DNA of 7,278 bases from an uncultured Christensenella sp. (GCA_910583855.1 CAJTYL010000023.1:1-7278), one strand, 5' to 3'. Numbered from the stretch's first letter, positions 1-5,636 are shown. Notes: generated from the sequence alone by a model not told the origin. Numbers and translations are program-made.

Positions 1-53
1 AGAATACATGCCTGTCACGCATGGGGTCACGGGTTCGAGTCCCGTACGCACCG
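1..53 (+). tRNA. tRNA-Asp (GTC), 5' end cut off by window edge
   Basis: The 3' two thirds of a tRNA can be folded by eye. The anticodon arm has the 5-bp stem CATGC/GCATG closing the loop CTGTCAC, with anticodon GTC (Asp). A GGGTC variable region follows, then a T arm with stem ACGGG/CCCGT and loop TTCGAGT, then the acceptor strand ACGCACC with discriminator G. G is the usual discriminator for tRNA-Asp. CCA is not encoded. The D arm and 5' acceptor strand lie outside the window; the missing 5' end should read GGTGCGT if the gene is intact. It points toward the phage genes, which run the opposite way, so it may be the host tRNA at a prophage end, although a phage-encoded tRNA is also possible. 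Confidence 0.9.
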
Positions 54-83
54 CGTATAACACTTATAATAAGGAAGTTTTAT

Positions 84-132
84 AAAAAGCACCCGGAAAA
101 GTACCCGTTATTCACTTTTCCGGGTGTTTTTT
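84..132. terminator. Bidirectional intrinsic terminator between tRNA-Asp and the lysis operon
   Basis: A perfect 13-bp inverted repeat (CACCCGGAAAAGT at 90-102, ACTTTTCCGGGTG at 114-126) encloses an 11-nt loop. On the plus strand it is followed by six T (127-132), and on the minus strand by a T run opposite the A's at 84-88. It can therefore end the tRNA transcript from the left and the late phage transcript from the right. It begins 27 bases past the stop codon of the spanin-like gene in that gene's direction of transcription. Confidence 0.88.
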
Positions 133-159
133 GTCTGCTTTTCTGCCGGAACTCTCGGC

Positions 160-864
160 TTACCTTCTATTTTTAACAATTTTATAGCGGATGTAAAAGC
201 CCGCCGCAAGAACCGCCGCTAACCCTATCCCGCTAAGTACCCAAAGAAACGGGTTCGTTTTCGGGTACTTTTCTTCTTCGGTCTGCGCGGTTTCCTTTGT
301 TTCCGCTTCCGCCGTCGTTTTCTGTGTTTCGGTAACTTCCGTTTCCGTAGCGGTAGTAACGTTTGTTTCTGTCGTTTCTTGCTTATCGCCGTTTATAACG
401 ATGCGTCCGGTAGTCAGCGACTTTACGTTAGGCGGTTTCTTCAATCCTTCAATAGCCGGGAACAAATCCGTATTATGCCGCAGGGGGGTGTCTGATTGCC
501 CTTCTGCCGTTTCGCTGGCTTTCCGGGTTGGTTCTCCGTTTGTCATTTCCAATGCCTTGCGCATGTCTTCATTAAACGCGCTGTCGGCTTTTTGAAACTG
601 TTCTGCAAAGCGGTTCGGCTTTTGTCCTTCCGGGTAATACTCCACTTTTGTAAACTCTATAACTATGTTCTGCTTCTCGTTACTTCCGGTAGTAGCCGTA
701 GTGTTGGTGGCTGTCCGGTCTTTCGTTCTCCGGCTTCCTTCCGTAGTTGCTGTTAGCTGGCTTTCCGCCGCCAGCTTTCCCTTACGGGTACTTCGGGTAC
801 TTGCGCACCCGAAAACCAACAGAAGCAAGAATAGGGAAAGCATGGCTAAAACAAATCTTCTCAT
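160..864 (-). CDS. Probable unimolecular spanin (u-spanin), lysis lipoprotein with C-terminal membrane anchor
   Basis: This 234-aa protein begins with a lipoprotein-type signal: basic MRR, a hydrophobic stretch, then VFGC with the candidate lipidated Cys at residue 20. The lipobox is imperfect, with Phe at -2. The middle is hydrophilic, Thr/Glu/Lys-rich and low in complexity, apart from a more ordered part around residues 65-105. The C-terminus has one transmembrane segment (about 206-225) followed by a basic tail. An outer-membrane lipid anchor plus an inner-membrane helix in one chain is the known u-spanin topology (phage T1 gp11), which fuses inner and outer membranes in the last step of lysis. 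Position supports this: it is the last gene of a holin-endolysin cassette, and its ATG overlaps the endolysin stop as ATGA, suggesting translational coupling. It is longer than T1 gp11. The function is inferred from topology and context, not sequence identity. An unrelated membrane lipoprotein is the alternative. Confidence 0.72.
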   Translation of the reverse strand: MRRFVLAMLSLFLLLLVFGCASTRSTRKGKLAAESQLTATTEGSRRTKDRTATNTTATTGSNEKQNIVIEFTKVEYYPEGQKPNRFAEQFQKADSAFNEDMRKALEMTNGEPTRKASETAEGQSDTPLRHNTDLFPAIEGLKKPPNVKSLTTGRIVINGDKQETTETNVTTATETEVTETQKTTAEAETKETAQTEEEKYPKTNPFLWVLSGIGLAAVLAAGFYIRYKIVKNRR

Positions 865-1436
865 ACGTCTGTGAAATTTAGAATTTTGTCCTTCCCCTTC
901 TTGTTAAGGGAAAGGCTTCCGTAGTTTATACAATTAAGCCGGGATAACCACCCTTTCTTGAAAACCATCTGCGAAGGGTCGCGCTTTATAATTCCTTCAA
1001 TAAAGGAAATACGGGCGCGTTTTATGTCTGCAAACAGTTCGCGGGCGTTCCTTCCATTCATCGCGGCTAAGGTCTTTTCGCCTACTATGCCGTCCACGCT
1101 TACCCCTAAAATTCGCTGTACCCCGGTAATGCCGTTCTTTCCCGAAGCCCAAACCCAATCCACTACCAAGTTGGCGACGGACTGGCTTTTTATCCGGTCT
1201 GCCTTCCATCTGTCCCAATAGTGCGGCTTCATCACGCGGCTAACCGCGTCTTCTTCGGTTATCAAACGCAAATCTTCCACATCTATATCGCCGTCACCGT
1301 CTTTGTCGTACCCTACGGCTTTCCAAGTGGCGATAGTTACCCCTTTGTTAGTTGTCCCGCCTTTGTCTGCCGGGTGATTGGTAAATCCACCTTCCCAACT
1401 CAAAATAAAGGGGGATAATATTTCAATCCGTGCCAT
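861..1436 (-). CDS. Endolysin, glycoside hydrolase family 108 muramidase with C-terminal peptidoglycan-binding domain
   Basis: This 191-aa protein matches the GH108 layout. The N-terminal motif WEGGF (residues 14-18), followed by the D-x-GG of ADKGG (23-27), is the family signature, and Glu15 is the expected catalytic acid. Residues 44-56 form an acidic D-x-D-x-D-G loop like an EF-hand or dockerin calcium site. HYWDRW follows at 72-77. From about residue 88 the sequence resembles the PG_binding_3 domain (VVDWVWASG, then GVSVDGIVGEKTL). Family members cut the glycan chains of peptidoglycan. No signal peptide is visible, so release through the holin is expected. The start overlaps the holin end by 14 nt and the stop overlaps the spanin-like start, so the three lysis genes form one tight unit. 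Length is normal for the family and all key motifs are present. Confidence 0.9.
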   Translation of the reverse strand: MARIEILSPFILSWEGGFTNHPADKGGTTNKGVTIATWKAVGYDKDGDGDIDVEDLRLITEEDAVSRVMKPHYWDRWKADRIKSQSVANLVVDWVWASGKNGITGVQRILGVSVDGIVGEKTLAAMNGRNARELFADIKRARISFIEGIIKRDPSQMVFKKGWLSRLNCINYGSLSLNKKGKDKILNFTDV

Positions 1437-1893
1437 TGTCTGAATGTTTATTCGTTATCAACTCTACAATTTTTTCCGCGTCCTTCGCGCTTGCCGCCTG
1501 CACAATCTGCCGTATTATGTCCGGTACTTCCGCCGCGTTTACTTTGATTTTTTGCAACTTCTCACGTACGGAAACAAATTCTATCAATACCGCGCTGATA
1601 GTATAGACAATGGTAGCGAATGGAGCGACGTACCACGTGAACAATCCGGCTAAGAAGTCAAACATGAGGGCGAATACCATAACCCGTATGTAGTCCCCAA
1701 TTTTGTTGAATGTCCGGCGGTACTTCCTGCTTCGCAGTACTTCCCCTGCCGCCTTCGCCGCCTTGCGCCCGTAGTACATATCTATGAAAGTAGCCATCGC
1801 CAAGAATACCCAGCAAATTAGCACAATGGCTACGCGCACCGCCACGTAAACCGTCAAGCCGTGCCAGTCTTCTTGCTGTATCAATTCCAACAT
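1423..1893 (-). CDS. Phage holin, multi-pass membrane protein
   Basis: This 156-aa protein has about three hydrophobic segments (roughly residues 14-37, 66-84 and 88-108). A basic loop (about 43-64, with an S-R-K-Y-R-R-T stretch) separates the first two, and a charged soluble C-terminal tail follows. The pattern IDMYYGRKAAKAAG, then basic R-R-T, then a second hydrophobic hairpin, resembles the toxin-secretion/phage-lysis holin family (PF05105-like) common in Bacteroidales prophages. Holins open the inner membrane at a set time so that the endolysin can reach the wall. It lies directly before the endolysin gene, overlapping it by 14 nt, and starts one base after the stop of the preceding 123-aa gene. 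Family assignment is from memory of the pattern; the holin role rests on topology plus position. Confidence 0.78.
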   Translation of the reverse strand: MLELIQQEDWHGLTVYVAVRVAIVLICWVFLAMATFIDMYYGRKAAKAAGEVLRSRKYRRTFNKIGDYIRVMVFALMFDFLAGLFTWYVAPFATIVYTISAVLIEFVSVREKLQKIKVNAAEVPDIIRQIVQAASAKDAEKIVELITNKHSDNGTD

Positions 1894-1894
1894 A

Positions 1895-2266
1895 TTAGTA
1901 ACCTTCCGTTAATAAATCGTTCTTTACCATAGTTTTAATAGCAATAACCCTGCTAAGGTGTGCTTTATAGTCCGCTACCGCTTTCGCTTTGCGGTCTTCG
2001 TCCGTTTCTATACCCAACTGTGCGGCGTAATAGTCGTTAATCAAAGAAAATTCTTCGGTTTCGTCTATTTCGCTACGGATAACCGCATGTGTAAGGTTTT
2101 CGTAGTCCGGTTTCTGCCAAACCTGCACCGTATCGTAGTTGTAAACGGTCTTTTCGCCCGTTTCCGGGTCTTCTACCTTTTCTTCCACTATGTTGTAGTT
2201 ATAGTGGTAAGAGCCATTACCCAACTGTAAAATAATCGCGGGTCTAACGTTTGAACTTGATTTCAT
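1895..2266 (-). CDS. Hypothetical phage protein between DGR reverse transcriptase and holin
   Basis: This 123-aa acidic protein has no signal peptide or membrane segment. The first half looks beta-rich (YHYNYNIVEEKVEDPETGEK, then YNYDTVQVWQKP). The second half looks helical and charged (DEDRKAKAVADYKAHLSRVI). Its overall shape, a short beta part ending in a tryptophan segment and then a helical Y-x-A-x-L-G tail, loosely recalls small tail-fibre assembly or DUF4376-like proteins, but I do not recognise the family with confidence. Its start lies inside the reverse transcriptase gene (23-nt overlap) and its stop is one base from the holin start, so it is probably co-translated with both. It may be a late accessory, a tail-assembly factor or an unassigned DGR helper. 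No function is claimed. Confidence 0.8.
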   Translation of the reverse strand: MKSSSNVRPAIILQLGNGSYHYNYNIVEEKVEDPETGEKTVYNYDTVQVWQKPDYENLTHAVIRSEIDETEEFSLINDYYAAQLGIETDEDRKAKAVADYKAHLSRVIAIKTMVKNDLLTEGY

Positions 2267-3278
2267 AAGGTGTAATTTTGTTTAACTTGTTAATTAAATA
2301 TTCGCTGTCGCTGTATTTAGCCCAACCCCACCACGCGGCTAACGTCTGCTTAAATTCATCCTCGCTTAACGGTTTCTTCCGTTTCCGTAATTTAGCTATC
2401 TTGCGGCAAAGGTTCTGTTTGATACGCTTCCTAAGCCGTGTTTCGTTCAAATAGAATACATAGCCCAAGAAATCAATACCACGCCCGAAGCTGTCGCGGT
2501 GGTCGCGTGCCACCGGAAAAACTTGTTTGTTCTGTTTGATTTCCAGCTTTACGTTAGCCGTCAAATAGCTTTCAAACTCTGCCAGCAAAGCGTGAAGCGT
2601 CTTTTTATCGCTATGTAATACTACAATGTCGTCAGCGTATCTGAAATAGTACCTTACCCGCTTTACTTCCTTTACCCAATGGTCAAAGTAGGTAAGTACA
2701 AGATTTGCTAAATATTGGCTAAGGTAGTTGCCAATCGGTAAGCCTTCCGCACTGTCTATTATTTCGTCCAAAAGGTTGAGTAGCCGTGTGTCCTTAATCT
2801 TCCGGCGAACAATGGACTTTAGTACGGTATGGTCTATGGAAGGGTAAAATTTGCGTATGTCTATTTTCAAGCAATACGCGCAGCCTGCCTTATCTTTGTC
2901 GATAACGTGCCTTAACTTGTTTGCCGCCGCTTGTATGCCACGCCCTTTGATGCAGCTATAAGTGTCCGCCGTGAAAATAGACACCCATATAGGCTCTAAA
3001 ATGTTCATTACGGCATGATGTACAATCCGGTCGGGAAAGTATGGCAAACGGAAAATCTCGCGTTCTTTAGGCTCGTATATCGTAAAGGTACTATATTCCG
3101 AAGTTCTGTAAGTTCCTGCTTTCAGTGCTTCGTGCAAAGACAAAAGGTTGGCTTCCTTGTTGCGGTCGTGTAACTTTACGCCGTAGGAATGTAGTTTGCC
3201 CTTGCGGGCGCGTTCGTCCGCAAGGTGCAAATTATCCAAACTTATTATTTGGTCGTAAAGGTTGCCTAACCTTTTCAT
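2244..3278 (-). CDS. DGR reverse transcriptase
   Basis: This 344-aa enzyme copies the template-repeat RNA into cDNA with errors at adenines, and the cDNA then replaces the variable repeat in the target gene. Polymerase motifs are in order: motif A KIDIRKFYPSID with Asp140; motif B IGNYLSQ (182-188), where the S-Q ending is the mark of DGR enzymes in place of QGxxxSP of retrons and group II introns; motif C YADD (214-217) with both catalytic Asp; then a GIDFLGY segment (267-273) and a basic thumb region (281-302). There is no maturase, endonuclease or integrase domain, and the length is typical for the family. The start is about 120 nt past the template repeat, with the A-rich leader AAGAAATTACT. 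The stop overlaps the next gene by 23 nt. The protein is very basic, as expected for RNA binding. All catalytic residues are present. Confidence 0.96.
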   Translation of the reverse strand: MKRLGNLYDQIISLDNLHLADERARKGKLHSYGVKLHDRNKEANLLSLHEALKAGTYRTSEYSTFTIYEPKEREIFRLPYFPDRIVHHAVMNILEPIWVSIFTADTYSCIKGRGIQAAANKLRHVIDKDKAGCAYCLKIDIRKFYPSIDHTVLKSIVRRKIKDTRLLNLLDEIIDSAEGLPIGNYLSQYLANLVLTYFDHWVKEVKRVRYYFRYADDIVVLHSDKKTLHALLAEFESYLTANVKLEIKQNKQVFPVARDHRDSFGRGIDFLGYVFYLNETRLRKRIKQNLCRKIAKLRKRKKPLSEDEFKQTLAAWWGWAKYSDSEYLINKLNKITPYEIKFKR

Positions 3279-3396
3279 AGTAATTTCTTTGCTGATTAAA
3301 TGGTGTTCTTCGGTTTCCCTACCAAACCCCGTTAATGGTTAATATTTTCCGCCTTCCGGCGCGGTCTTTGTCCTTATTAGCTTTACAAAAAAAATC
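3279..3396 (-). other. Spacer between template repeat and reverse transcriptase, likely part of the template RNA
   Basis: This 118-nt non-coding stretch follows the template repeat on the coding strand. It contains a T8 run just after the repeat, then a small hairpin CGCC-GGAA-GGCG (within about 3350-3363) and an A-rich leader before the RT start. In the Bordetella phage DGR, the equivalent spacer is structured and needed for priming cDNA synthesis. A similar role here is inference from position. I see no good Bacteroidales promoter in it. Confidence 0.5.
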
Positions 3397-3407
3397 AGTA
3401 TAGCTGA
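3395..3407 (-). terminator. Short hairpin plus T8 at the template-repeat 3' end, possible attenuator
   Basis: On the coding strand, TCAG-CTATA-CTGA forms a 4-bp stem with a 5-nt loop, followed at once by eight T (3394-3387). The stem is weak for an intrinsic terminator, but placement right at the template end is suggestive. The matching part of the variable repeat no longer forms the stem because two bases differ and homology ends there. Confidence 0.3.
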
Positions 3408-3509
3408 GAGCCGATATTCGCATTCGTATTCGTAGCCGTGTTATTCGTATTCGCGTACGAAAGCCCGGCATTCGCGCTGTTATTCGCATTACCGCCGAAC
3501 AAGACACCC
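3397..3509 (-). repeat. DGR template repeat (TR)
   Basis: This 113-bp non-coding repeat aligns without gaps to 3942-4054 in the target gene. All 19 differences fall at adenines of the coding strand, which has 30 adenines in the repeat. Read in the target frame, it encodes an Asn-rich peptide (GVLFGGNANNSANAG and onward) with ten AAT/AAC codons, plus AGC, TAC, ACG and CAG at further variable sites. None of its adenine-containing codons can become a stop by changing adenine, a known design feature of DGR templates. It starts 27 nt after the stop of the 114-aa gene and lies upstream of the reverse transcriptase, the usual DGR order. Confidence 0.97.
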
Positions 3510-3536
3510 GAAGGACAAACAACCGTGAAAATCTTC

Positions 3537-3881
3537 CTACTCAAAATAATAGCGCGTTCCCGAAGCCCGCATAGTTACCTTTCGCGGGAAGGCGTTACGC
3601 TTCTTTATTTCCTGCAAAATGTATTTTATTTCGCTGGAATTTGTAAAGAACTTCTTTGCTTCGCTTTCGGGGTCGTCCTTCTTGAACTTTATTTTCACGA
3701 GGAAACGGTTCGCACCGAATTTCGTTTTCACGTCTTCGATAAAATCAATTAACCAAAACTGCAAATTGATTAGTTTCTGCTGGGTGGTTTCCGGGCAGTT
3801 AAAATGTTTGTTCGCTTCGTCCGGTTGAATGTTCAAGAACGAAAGGCTACCATCATCTGTGCTATTATTGTTTGAAGTCAT
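3537..3881 (-). CDS. Small protein in the DGR accessory (Avd) position
   Basis: This 114-aa protein is encoded between the DGR target and the template repeat, where the accessory variability determinant Avd lies in Bordetella phage BPP-1. Its sequence does not look like the all-helical Avd bundle. It has an acidic, Asn/Ser-rich N-terminus (1-30), one long amphipathic helix (about 33-55, with QFWLIDFIEDV), a basic strand (RFLVKIKF, 59-66), a second helix (SEIKYILQEIKKR, about 82-94), and a C-terminal strand with a basic GTRYYFE end. This reads as an alpha/beta fold with a basic C-terminal half that could bind RNA or DNA. It starts 43 nt after the target stop and ends 27 nt before the template. 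A role in template RNA binding or cDNA priming is inferred from position only. It could instead be an unrelated phage gene caught in the cassette. Confidence 0.75.
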   Translation of the reverse strand: MTSNNNSTDDGSLSFLNIQPDEANKHFNCPETTQQKLINLQFWLIDFIEDVKTKFGANRFLVKIKFKKDDPESEAKKFFTNSSEIKYILQEIKKRNAFPRKVTMRASGTRYYFE

Positions 3882-3924
3882 TTTCTTGTATTTTTAATTG
3901 TTAAACATTCCGTTTCGTGACGTG

Positions 3925-5259
3925 TTACGCGGCGGGGATAAAGCAAAGCCGAGAGCCGATATACGCAAACGTATTCGTAGCCGCGTAAGTCGTAACCGCG
4001 CACGAAAGCCCGGCAAGCGCGCCGTAATACGCAGGACCGCCGAACAAGACACCCCTTTGTGCTACGCCGCTGGCTGGTATGTTGGTATAGAAGTAGTCGG
4101 CAAAGTAGGTAGTAGAACCTGCGCCCACTTCCGTAGGCATATTTTCCCCGTATTCGCCTATCATCATGCGCTTAACATAACCTTCCTTACGTGGAAGTTC
4201 GCCGCGTTTTACGTAATTGTCATAGTTGGTATCTTGGTAGGTTGCTGGGTTGTCGCAAGTATAGAAAGAACTTACGCCGCCGTCCGCATCCGATTCAATA
4301 GCGCATTTGCATCCGTCCGTCCAACTCCAAATATGCCCGAACGGGTTTTCTATTCCCCGGTATGAAGGTACTTTTACTTTAACTACTACGCCCGTATCGT
4401 ATTCGTCCGGCATGGTAAATTCAACTACGCCCGAAGCGTTGCCTAATGAATTTGTAGTACCGCAGGGGACAAACGGGTAGTAGCTATTGAATGTGTTCCA
4501 CTTCGTACTGTTAAGCGTCGTAACGCCCGCACTTAATCCGCCCTGCTTGTAGCCTTCGCTTGTAGGCTGCGCGTTAAAATCAAGCTGGCAGTTAAGGTTG
4601 GCGTATTCAACCACATAAAGCCAATAGGTCGCGTTTTGTGCCGCGTATAAATCGCAGTTCCAGCCCGCGCCGTTCAATCCTACTGCACCTCTGTTTCGTG
4701 CGTATTTTCGGAAGTTGGTTAGCGATGTGGCGGTAGCCGGGCGACCTAATAGGGTTCTATAAGTTCCGTCCCATGCCGTATTATTGTTGCCGCCCCGGAA
4801 AGCAGCCGTAGTATTTACCACGCTGGCAAGTTTGGGAGTAGCCGATAAAGTTCGGTCTATCGTGGCTTCGTATGCGCTCCGGTACATTTTCGGTACTTCG
4901 ATAAAGCCCGGTAGCTGGTATTGCGAAATAAGGCAGGTAAACGTAGTACCGTCAAATTCAAACTTACGGTAGTGCTTCGGTATTTCTACCATTACCATGC
5001 CGGAAGCTCCGGTAAGGTCTGCCGCTGCCCCGGTGTCCGTCTTCGTACTGTCGGTTTGATGAAGGTAGGTAACAACCTGCCCGGCATCGTTAAGCAAACA
5101 ACGGCGCATAAGGGATTGAACCGGGAGCGAAACATGTAGTTCCGGTCTTCCTACGCGTTCTAACGCGGTATCTGCCACGTTTATATTAATCTTTACGCCG
5201 TAATAGTAATCATAAGGAAACGCGGGCTTTGTGTTGCCCGCTGCAATAATTAAACCCAT
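3925..5259 (-). CDS. DGR target: phage tail-associated protein with variable C-type-lectin-like domain
   Basis: This 444-aa protein is the diversified DGR product. I chose the ATG at 5259 (MGLIIAAGNTKPAF) because it lies 11 nt after the preceding stop codon. The more upstream in-frame ATG at 5340 would overlap the 86-aa gene by 70 nt and add an unlikely basic extension. The N-terminal part (about 1-100) looks like a virion-attachment region. The C-terminal half has features of the formylglycine-generating-enzyme/C-type-lectin fold used by DGR targets: GIENPFGHIWSWTDG (about 304-318), aromatic and Gly-rich segments, and a final RGVLFGG...IGSRLCF stretch. The variable repeat covers residues 402-440, four residues short of the end. 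By analogy with Mtd of BPP-1 it would display variable residues on tail fibres for receptor binding. Gene order (tail genes before it, lysis genes after the DGR) supports a structural role; the ligand is unknown. Confidence 0.92.
   Translation of the reverse strand: MGLIIAAGNTKPAFPYDYYYGVKININVADTALERVGRPELHVSLPVQSLMRRCLLNDAGQVVTYLHQTDSTKTDTGAAADLTGASGMVMVEIPKHYRKFEFDGTTFTCLISQYQLPGFIEVPKMYRSAYEATIDRTLSATPKLASVVNTTAAFRGGNNNTAWDGTYRTLLGRPATATSLTNFRKYARNRGAVGLNGAGWNCDLYAAQNATYWLYVVEYANLNCQLDFNAQPTSEGYKQGGLSAGVTTLNSTKWNTFNSYYPFVPCGTTNSLGNASGVVEFTMPDEYDTGVVVKVKVPSYRGIENPFGHIWSWTDGCKCAIESDADGGVSSFYTCDNPATYQDTNYDNYVKRGELPRKEGYVKRMMIGEYGENMPTEVGAGSTTYFADYFYTNIPASGVAQRGVLFGGPAYYGALAGLSCAVTTYAATNTFAYIGSRLCFIPAA
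3942..4054 (-). repeat. DGR variable repeat (VR) in the target gene
   Basis: This is the gap-free partner of the template at 3397-3509. It has 19 differences, all at template adenines (by base: nine A to T, six A to G, four A to C on the coding strand), and 83 of 83 non-adenine positions are identical. Fourteen residues differ from the template reading: N to P409, Y411, Y412, L415, V422, T424, Y425, F431 and Y433; S to G413; Y to C420 and C439; T to A426; Q to R437. One more change is silent (L438). Asn429 still has the template codon. Homology stops 17 nt before the stop codon, and no long invariant GC block marks the homing initiation site. Confidence 0.97.
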
Positions 5260-5270
5260 AGTTATAATTT

Positions 5271-5531
5271 TTAATAGCCCCAAATCAGGGCGGTTACTGA
5301 ACTCGTTTCTTTTATCTCTCTGATAATTTCGGGGTTCCATCCCGTTTCAAAGCGCGTGCTTATAAATTCGCCTTCGGGCATTCCCCAAAGGTTTACTTCC
5401 AATACTACCGCCGCTTCGCCATCGTTTTTTAAGCAAAAAGGCGTGTCTTTTCGGAAGTTGCCACCGGAAAAGTCCACGTTCCCGGCTACCGAAATTTGCG
5501 CGCTCACTAAATCGCCGTTTCTATTTTCCAT
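5271..5531 (-). CDS. Small hypothetical phage protein upstream of the DGR target
   Basis: This 86-aa soluble protein is not assigned to a family. It looks beta-rich in the first half (LVSAQISVAGNVDFSGG, then EAAVVLEVNLWGMPEGEFIS) and ends in a short helix and strand (IIREIKETSSVTALIWGY). No signal peptide, membrane helix or catalytic motif is visible. The compact beta character and position between a tail-tip gene and the variable tail protein suggest a small virion component or a chaperone/adaptor for the target protein, but that is only inference. The stop is 11 nt before the chosen target start, so the two are probably co-translated. The ATG at 5531 follows a candidate Bacteroidales -7 promoter element. 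Confidence 0.8.
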   Translation of the reverse strand: MENRNGDLVSAQISVAGNVDFSGGNFRKDTPFCLKNDGEAAVVLEVNLWGMPEGEFISTRFETGWNPEIIREIKETSSVTALIWGY

Positions 5532-5552
5532 ACGCTTAATTTTAAGTCGTTA

Positions 5553-5560
5553 CAAAAATA
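5553..5560 (-). promoter_or_regulatory. Candidate Bacteroidales promoter -7 element upstream of the DGR block
   Basis: The coding strand reads TATTTTTG, a full match to the Bacteroidales sigma-ABfr -7 consensus TAnnTTTG. Transcription would start near 5546, giving a short leader before the ATG at 5531. No clear TTTG -33 element lies at the expected distance, so support is partial. If real, it would let the 86-aa gene, DGR and lysis genes be transcribed apart from the upstream tail genes. Confidence 0.35.
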
Positions 5561-5615
5561 CTTTCTTATCGTATTAGTTTAATACGTCGTGAAATACTCG
5601 TGAAGTGTTTGTTTA

Positions 5616-5636
5616 GCCGAAGCCGTGAAATTCGGC
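5616..5636 (-). other. Small hairpin downstream of the tail gene
   Basis: The inverted repeat GCCGAA/TTCGGC (6 bp) encloses a 9-nt loop, about 44 nt past the tail-gene stop. No T run follows on the minus strand, so it is a poor intrinsic terminator; it may stabilise the upstream mRNA 3' end. The rest of the 5532-5679 gap holds no gene I can support. Confidence 0.3.

Noticed and set aside
2244..3278. Retron or group II intron reverse transcriptase
   Set aside because: Motif B ends in SQ rather than SP, there is no maturase or endonuclease domain, no intron RNA or msr/msd structure is seen, and a template/variable repeat pair is present.
3411..3495. Short attcg repeats read as a microsatellite or CRISPR-like array
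   Set aside because: The spacing is irregular and the pattern is fully explained by Asn codons next to GCG/ACG codons in the DGR template.
3319..3522. A 67-aa minus-strand open frame across the template repeat
   Set aside because: It runs over the non-coding template repeat in a frame that differs from the target reading. Its Arg-Ile-rich, repetitive product is explained by the repeated GCGAAT/ACGAAT codons of the template.
3898..4365. A 155-aa plus-strand open frame opposite the target gene
   Set aside because: It is antisense to the well-supported target C-terminus and variable repeat. Its product is Arg-rich and unlike any family I know, and every other phage gene is on the minus strand.
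5260..5340. Upstream ATG at 5340 as the target start
   Set aside because: It would overlap the 86-aa gene by 70 nt and add 27 charged residues unlike a virion protein N-terminus. The ATG at 5259 sits 11 nt after that gene's stop.
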